Shown in pieces: positions 56,276-64,000 of a DNA stretch of 64,000 bases. Within the stretch, counting starts at the first letter, position 1. Every line of letters begins with the position of its first letter. The notes below the pieces were generated by a model. The model had not been told where the DNA came from. It saw only the letters and a program-made list of their open reading frames with translations, and made no database searches. A program made the position numbers and the translations under genes. This DNA is from Gracilaria gracilis. Taxonomy: Eukaryota; Rhodophyta; Florideophyceae; Gracilariales; Gracilariaceae. The stretch covers positions 372,001 to 436,000 of the forward strand of contig JARGSG010000043.1 in the NCBI GenBank assembly GCA_030374805.1, in the 5' to 3' direction.

Positions 56276-59131
56276 GGTTATCGGCCCAGCCCCGCTGACC
56301 TCTGCCGATTTTTGTTCGTCATGATTCCCTTACTGCCGCTCTCCCTCACCGCCAACCTCGTTATTCATCGCCGTTGTTGATGTTTCTGTTGTTTGTTCGA
56401 TTCCGTTTCTTGTGTAATTGGTTTGTTTCGTTGGTGTTGTAATTCCCTTTTTCGATTGCGTTCCTCCCTGAGGGCGTTGTGTTGGTAGTGGTTCGACGTT
56501 GACTCTCTTTCGTGATTGTGTTTGGGTGCTCGTTGTTGCCCTTGTTGTCGATCGCTATCCGATTTGTTTGGTCTCCCACTATTGTTGTTGTTGTTGGGAT
56601 CCCCGCGTCGTGTTTGCGGGTTCTGATCCGAGAGGTTGAGACCATTTTTATTGAAGTCTGGGCACTAGCTTTGTGCTCAGCTGTTGTTGTTGAAGTCCGT
56701 GCACTACGTGTGTGCTCGGCATTTTTGGTCATCACTGCATTACCTGTGCGACGAAGGGTTGATCCGAGTAATCGGGGACGGGAGCCAGGCGGCTTGAACC
56801 AAGGCGGACGTGCTGACTAGCGGGCTCCACCGGTCCTTTTGGGCGGATAACGGTGTTGTACCGCGAGCGCTAAAGCTAACGGGGTGCCGTGGCGTACTGC
56901 ACTTTGGTTGTGGTGTTTGACTTTTGTTTGTTGAACCTGACTGTGTGTTAGGTGCTTGAACGGCGGTGAAGGCATCCATAAGGAGCTTTTGATCCGTGCA
57001 ACTGACTCATTGGCTTGTCCAGTGGGATTTTAGTACGGGGATGCAACGTATCGAAGGCTGACCTCCCATTGGGATCAGGCCGCTTGTGATCTTCATTGAT
57101 TGCTCGCTAGAAGCGTACCTTGGGTGTCAATGTAGCTGCTGTTTCAAGGTCACGCAAGTTCTTGCAAGAGATCAGAGAGGGTTTTACTTGGTGAAGGCAT
57201 ATCTTTGGCCATTAACCATCCTCTGGATATCTCGTAGAGAGCAACGCGCCTTCTCCGGGAACGCAGGAGGAGGTAGACTGAAGAAGTCGTTTCCTACCCG
57301 GAAGGTCTCCGGAGGTCAGGGGTCCGACTCCCTAGGGTACCGGGAATAGTATTTCCTGCCAGTGGGCCCGATGATCATTTGTTTGTTGCTTGCTTTTGCT
57401 TCTGTGTTTACTAGAGCTCAGGAGGTTGAGTGTTTTCATGCCTGAGACTCTATGTAACTGTTTTCCCTACGCATTCCGGGAGGTTGTCTTTATGCATGTC
57501 TCAGTACAATGAAAGTATCAGAAGGTTGCGATGTACATGTCTGATACTTCTGTTCGTCAAAGAAGCTCAGAAGATTGTCGTTTTGCATGCCCGGGATGAC
57601 TGTTATACTCTTATTGTTTCCGGAGGGTTGCTGTGTTTTTGCATGTCCGGCATCTAGAGGAGGGCTGTTGAGCTGGGAGGTTGCGTTCTTTTGCATGTCC
57701 AGCGTATGAGTATGTGTTTCTGACCCGGAAGGTTGCTTTGTTATGCCCGTTCGGTGTACGGAACGTTAATGTCGAACCGGAAGGTTGCTGTTGTGTTGCA
57801 TGTCTGGTTAAACATTGAAATGCTTTTCGTTCCGAGAGATTGTTATGTGTTACATGCTCGGAGAACTGCTTTATTTCATGGACCTAGAAGGTTGTCATTT
57901 TTGCATGTTTAGGGCATGATTGATGAATTTGATCCGGGAGGTTGCTCTGTGTTGCATGTCCGGTGTTAGACAACGAAAAAGTGGTTGAGCTCATCGAGAA
58001 GGACTCTCGGCAGGTGTCCGAAGATTAACTTCTGTACAAAAGGAATAGGAAGTATACGGGATGCGGAGTGGAAACTTGCCTCGGCAAGACGCGTTCGCAA
58101 AATCCCGTGTGCTGCAAATGGAAAATACCCACCCGTTCTTCGGTTGCGCAAAGTTTCACACCGAATGATGGGTATCCGATGGTACTTCAATGAGTTCCCA
58201 GCGAACCCAATGGAGGCACGTGATGTACTTGGACACGAGTACTGGAAGTACGGAAGACTGAAGGTACTACTCGGAATGGAAGATTGGTCACCTGGAGAGA
58301 AACAGGAGGCGACCGAAATACTAGATGTATTGGAAGAAGTACAGCTGTAAATCTGTGCTATAAGTAGTAAGAATGATTGCGTTGGTTCGTAATTGACCAA
58401 GTTAGTTTACACCTTGACAGTGCTACCCTGCTGCTCTTCATGGGACATTGGGAACACTATAAATAAAAAGAAATTGATTGAAAAAAAAGAAAATGTCCGG
58501 TGTTCAAATGACTGTGGGTGAACCAGAAGGTTGTCCTGATTTGCATGTCTGTTAAACCTACAGAAGAGAAGATTTTCCAAGAGGTTGTTATTTTGTTACA
58601 TACTTGGAGAAAATATATAGTTCAAGGATCTAGAAGGTTGTCATTTGTGCATGTCTACATCGCTTCTGTGATGGCATTGAGGCAGAAAGTGTGTTGCTTT
58701 GCAGGTTTGAAAAGAACTGGAATTCAATTTGCTTTTAAGGTCAGTGAGAGAGGGAGGGTTGCTGAAGATCATCCTGAGATTTAACCTCTCAGTGTCTCGT
58801 CAGTTCTTTCCTGCTTAGAAGATGGTGTCTCATTGCCTTCGTTACAAGTGTTGGATTACTGCGATTGAAGTGAGTGACAGAGGGAGGGTGTCGAAAGAAG
58901 ACCCGATGCTGTCACTCTCATATTAAGTCAAACAGTACGCAAGTGTGGTAGAAGTACACTGGTCATTGATGTACGAATATGGACTTTGACACAACTCATT
59001 AGGCTGTTGAACTGGCTGTCACCATCCCTCTGCACGATATTACTGAAAGGGTTGCATTGCACATATTACACCAAGTTAATTGTGCTGTTGGTGCTTGTGC
59101 GACTCGCTTGAAGTCAGTAACAGAGGGAGGG
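56276..59131 (+). mobile_element. Internal region 3 of tandem array (2,856 bases)
   Basis: Same length and order as regions 1 and 2. Confidence 0.85.
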
Positions 59132-60129
59132 TGTTGGATGTCATGCTGTCACTGACATCAAGCTGTTCACATGTGACAAGTCTAGAATGGTACCTTGGTA
59201 TGTGAAACTATGACGGATGTCGTTCTGTACGCTCCATTGTGTTGGATACGCTCCATTGTGTTGGATACGCTCCATTGTGTTGGATACGCTCCATTGTGTT
59301 GGATACGCTCCATTGTGTTGGATACGCTCCATTGTGTTGGATGGTGGAAGAGCCACCATTGGATGAACGTGTCAGATGTGGTGCTGTGTCGAATATCAAG
59401 GTGTTCAGATGGGTTCGTACAGACAGACTGTACACCAGGACACGTTGTCTAGAGTGGTCGAGGTGCACAGTGTGCACATGTAGCAATGTAGATACTTGGT
59501 ACATGGTGCACGAGTGTTGACACTGTTGAGTGGTTGGCATCATGTTCGGGTAGTGCTGCATGCACATGTATGTATCTGGATGCATGGAACTTGTTGGCTG
59601 TGTTTGGTTCAGGCCATATGGTTTACAGGTACTTGTTGCTGACGTGTGACTTGGTGAGCCTAGACATACACATTATGGCGTCGTGTACTGATTACAGGTT
59701 GCAGGCAACAGGTGCGGGTGTTTGTGTATGGATTGTCGTGGTCTGGTCATTATGGTGCGCTGTCGTATTGTGTGTATGCACTGTCATGGATGCGCATGGT
59801 TGTACATTGTTGTACATTGTTGTGCAGTATTACGGAATTGTTTTGCACTGCTGTGCACTGCTGTGCACTGCTGTGCACTGTGGTGCCTTTTTACTTGTAA
59901 GCTGTCATGAATTGTGGCAGCGTTACCATGTCATGTTAGAAGACGATTGGTAGTATTGAGTGTCCCTGCTTAGTGGCTTAGGTTTTACTCAGAGTTGGAG
60001 TTGTTCGGTGGTGCGACGAAGAACTGCTATATAAGTTGTGAGCTAAGCACCTCCAAGTAAATCCCAGCCAGAGCTGGCGAACTTCCCTTGCATCCCCTCA
60101 ACTTTCCCTTCCAGCTATAACCTCCAGCA
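59132..60129 (+). mobile_element. LTR 4 of tandem array (998 bases)
   Basis: Six minisatellite copies; exactly 19 bases shorter than LTR 3. Confidence 0.9.
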
Positions 60130-62985
60130 GGTTATCGGCCCAGCCCCGCTGACCTCTGCCGATTTTTGTTCGTCATGATTCCCTTACTGCCGCTCTCCCT
60201 CACCGCCAACCTCGTTATTCATCGCCGTTGTTGATGTTTCTGTTGTTTGTTCGATTCCGTTTCTTGTGTTATTGGTTTGTTTCGTTGGTGTTGTAATTCC
60301 CTTTTTCGATTGCGTTCCTCCCTGAGGGCGTTGTGTTGGTAGTGGTTCGACGTTGACTCTCTTTCGTGATTGTGTTTGGGTGCTCGTTGTTGCCCTTGTT
60401 GTCGATCGCTATCCGATTTGTTTGGTCTCCCACTATTGTTGTTGTTGTTGGGATCCCCGCGTCGTGTTTGCGGGTTCTGATCCGAGAGGTTGAGACCATT
60501 TTTATTGAAGTCTGGGCACTAGCTTTGTGCTCAGCTGTTGTTGTTGAAGTCCGTGCACTACGTGTGTGCTCGGCATTTTTGGTCATCACTGCATTACCTG
60601 TGCGACGAAGGGTTGATCCGAGTAATCGGGGACGGGAGCCAGGCGGCTTGAACCAAGGCGGACGTGCTGACTAGCGGGCTCCACCGGTCCTTTTGGGCGG
60701 ATAACGGTGTTGTACCGCGAGCGCTAAAGCTAACGGGGTGCCGTGGCGTACTGCACTTTGGTTGTGGTGTTTGACTTTTGTTTGTTGAACCTGACTGTGT
60801 GTTAGGTGCTTGAACGGCGGTGAAGGCATCCATAAGGAGCTTTTGATCCGTGCAACTGACTCATTGGCTTGTCCAGTGGGATTTTAGTACGGGGATGCAA
60901 CGTATCGAAGGCTGACCTCCCCTTGGGATCAGGCCGCTTGTGATCTTCATTGATTGCTCGCTAGAAGCGTACCTTGGGTGTCAATGTAGCTGCTGTTTCA
61001 AGGTCGCGCAAGTTCTTGCAAGAGATCAGAGAGGGTTTTACTTGGTGAAGGCATATCTTTGGCCATTAACCATCCTCTGGATATCTCGTAGAGAGCAACG
61101 CGCCTTCTCCGGGAACGCAGGAGGAGGTAGACTGAAGAAGTCGTTTCCTACCCGGAAGGTCTCCGGAGGTCAGGGGTCCGACTCCCTAGGGTACCGGGAA
61201 TAGTATTTCCTGCCAGTGGGCCCGATGATCATTTGTTTGTTGCTTGCTTTTGCTTCTGTGTTTACTAGAGCTCAGGAGGTTGAGTGTTTTCATGCCTGAG
61301 ACTCTATGTAACTGTTTTCCCTACGCATTCCGGGAGGTTGTCTTTATGCATGTCTCAGTACAATGAAAGTATCAGAAGGTTGCGATGTACATGTCTGATA
61401 CTTCTGTTCGTCAAAGAAGCTCAGAAGATTGTCGTTTTGCATGCCCGGGATGACTGTTATACTCTTATTGTTTCCGGAGGGTTGCTGTGTTTTTGCATGT
61501 CCGGCATCTAGAGGAGGGCTGTTGAGCTGGGAGGTTGCGTTCTTTTGCATGTCCAGCGTATGAGTATGTGTTTCTGACCCGGAAGGTTGCTTTGTTATGC
61601 CCGTTCGGTGTACGGAACGTTAATGTCGAACCGGAAGGTTGCTGTTGTGTTGCATGTCTGGTTAAACATTGAAATGCTTTTCGTTCCGAGAGATTGTTAT
61701 GTGTTACATGCTTGGAGAACTGCTTTATTTCATGGACCTAGAAGGTTGTCATTTTTGCATGTTTAGGGCATGATTGATGAATTTGATCCGGGAGGTTGCT
61801 CTGTGTTGCATGTCCGGTGTTAGACAACGAAAAAGTGGTTGAGCTCATCGAGAAGGACTCTCGGCAGGTGTCCGAAGATTAACTTCTGTACAAAAGGAAT
61901 AGGAAGTATACGGGATGCGGAGTGGAAACTTGCCTCGGCAAGACGCGTTCGCAAAATCCCGTGTGCTGCAAATGGAAAATACCCACCCGTTCTTCGGTTG
62001 CGCAAAGTTTCACACCGAATGATGGGTATCCGATGGTACTTCAATGAGTTCCCAGCGAACCCAATGGAGGCACGTGATGTACTTGGACACGAGTACTGGA
62101 AGTACGGAAGACTGAAGGTACTACTCGGAATGGAAGATTGGTCACCTGGAGAGAAACAGGAGGCGACCGAAATACTAGATGTATTGGAAGAAGTACAGCT
62201 GTAAATCTGTGCTATAAGTAGTAAGAATGATTGCGTTGGTTCGTAATTGACCAAGTTAGTTTACACCTTGACAGTGCTACCCTGCTGCTCTTCATGGGAC
62301 ATTGGGAACACTATAAATAAAAAGAAATTGATTGAAAAAAAAGAAAATGTCCGGTGTTCAAATGACTGTGGGTGAACCAGAAGGTTGTCCTGATTTGCAT
62401 GTCTGTTAAACCTACAGAAGAGAAGATTTTCCAAGAGGTTGTTATTTTGTTACATACTTGGAGAAAATATATAGTTCAAGGATCTAGAAGGTTGTCATTT
62501 GTGCATGTCTACATCGCTTCTGTGATGGCATTGAGGCAGAAAGTGTGTTGCTTTGCAGGTTTGAAAAGAACTGGAATTCAATTTGCTTTTAAGGTCAGTG
62601 AGAGAGGGAGGGTTGCTGAAGATCATCCTGAGATTTAACCTCTCAGTGTCTCGTCAGTTCTTTCCTGCTTAGAAGATGGTGTCTCATTGCCTTCGTTACA
62701 AGTGTTGGATTACTGCGATTGAAGTGAGTGACAGAGGGAGGGTGTCGAAAGAAGACCCGATGCTGTCACTCTCATATTAAGTCAAACAGTACGCAAGTGT
62801 GGTAGAAGTACACTGGTCATTGATGTACGAATATGGACTTTGACACAACTCATTAGGCTGTTGAACTGGCTGTCACCATCCCTCTGCACGATATTACTGA
62901 AAGGGTTGCATTGCACATATTACACCAAGTTAATTGTGCTGTTGGTGCTTGTGCGACTCGCTTGAAGTCAGTAACAGAGGGAGGG
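60130..62985 (+). mobile_element. Internal region 4 of tandem array (2,856 bases)
   Basis: Same length and order as the others. Confidence 0.85.
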
Positions 62986-63935
62986 TGTTGGATGTCATGC
63001 TGTCACTGACATCAAGCTGTTCACATGTGACAAGTCTAGAATGGTACCTTGGTATGTGAAACTATGACGGATGTCGTTCTGTACGCTCCATTGTGTTGGA
63101 TACGCTCCATTGTGTTGGATACGCTCCATTGTGTTGGATACGCTCCATTGTGTTGGATGGTGGAAGAGCCACCATTGGATGAACGTGTCAGATGTGGTGC
63201 TGTGTCGAATATCAAGGTGTTCAGATGGGTTCGTACAGACAGACTGTACACCAGGACACGTTGTCTAGAGTGGTCGAGGTGCACAGTGTGCACATGTAGC
63301 AATGTAGATACTTGGTACATGGTGCACGAGTGTTGACACTGTTGAGTGGTTGGCATCATGTTCGGGTAGTGCTGCATGCACATGTATGTATCTGGATGCA
63401 TGGAACTTGTTGGCTGTGTTTGGTTCAGGCCATATGGTTTACAGGTACTTGTTGCTGACGTGTGACTTGGTGAGCCTAGACATACACATTATGGCGTCGT
63501 GTACTGATTACAGGTTGCAGGCAACAGGTGCGGGTGTTTGTGTATGGATTGTCGTGGTCTGGTCATTATGGTGCGCTGTCGTATTGTGTGTATGCACTGT
63601 CATGGATGCGCATGGTTGTACATTGTTGTACATTGTTGTGCAGTATTACGGAATTGTTTTGCACTGCTGTGCACTGCTGTGCACTGTTGTGCCTTTTTAC
63701 TTGTAAGCTGTCATGAATTGTGGCAGCGTTACCATGTCATGTTAGAAGACGATTGGTAGTATTGAGTGTCCCTGCTTAGTGGCTTAGGTTTTACTCAGAG
63801 TTGGAGTTGTTCGGTGGTGCGACGAAGAACTGCTATATAAGTTGTGAGCTAAGCACCTCCAAGTAAATCCCAGCCAGAGCTGGCGAACTTCCCTTGCATC
63901 CCCTCAACTTTCCCTTCCAGCTATAACCTCCAGCA
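62986..63935 (+). mobile_element. LTR 5 of tandem array (950 bases)
   Basis: Four minisatellite copies, the same LTR length as the first LTR at 39,596-40,545. Confidence 0.9.
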
Positions 63936-64000
63936 GGTTATCGGCCCAGCCCCGCTGACCTCTGCCGATTTTTGTTCGTCATGATTCCCTTACTGCCGCT
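63936..64000 (+). mobile_element. Internal region 5 of tandem array, cut by window end
   Basis: Starts with the primer-binding motif and the first 50 leader bases, so the array continues beyond the window. Confidence 0.85.

Noticed and set aside
47583-64000. CRISPR array or satellite DNA
   Set aside because: The repeat units are 3.8-3.9 kb LTR-internal units with TG...CA ends, primer-binding motifs and polypurine tracts; the hairpin motifs have no constant repeat with unique spacers.

Overview
This is a eukaryotic, almost gene-free window built of mobile elements nested in one another. Nothing bacterial or organellar is seen. The mixture fits an early-diverging fungus or a nearby protist: Plavaka/KDZ-type DNA transposase genes, copia-type LTR elements primed by half of the initiator tRNA, and one non-LTR retrotransposon (LINE) family with a zinc-motif ORF1. 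I cannot name the species. No tRNA, rRNA or confident single-copy host gene was found.

Bases 1-25,213 hold two diverged copies of one large DNA transposon, facing each other (A, 1-9,726, cut by the window start; B, 15,085-25,213). Each carries three genes in the same layout: a DPPY-type DNA methyltransferase fused to a SET histone-methyltransferase domain, an unrecognised ~920-residue coiled-coil protein on the same strand, and a convergent Plavaka-like DDE transposase of ~1,095 residues with an N-terminal zinc finger. All six genes are decayed, but B is close to whole. The inner ends share CGTCGGTGTTATCG and repeated GCTAGTTT motifs. A copia-type fossil (10,199-15,084) and an LTR piece lie between the copies.

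Bases 25,214-28,339 contain three long hairpin palindromes, ~122-base tandem repeats and one broken gene of unknown function. Bases 28,340-47,582 are a nest of LINE copies on both strands, copia pieces and LTRs. Several insertions are dated relative to each other by target-site duplications.

Bases 47,583-64,000 are a head-to-tail array of a non-autonomous LTR element: five LTRs separated by four internal regions of exactly 2,856 bases, continuing past the window end. The internal region has no gag-pol. It holds a conserved leader and an array of about fourteen hairpins whose stems differ in sequence yet still pair, around a conserved loop (AGGTTG...GCATG).

The two strongest candidates for something undescribed are the transposon that carries a DNA-methylase/histone-methylase fusion, and the covarying hairpin array.
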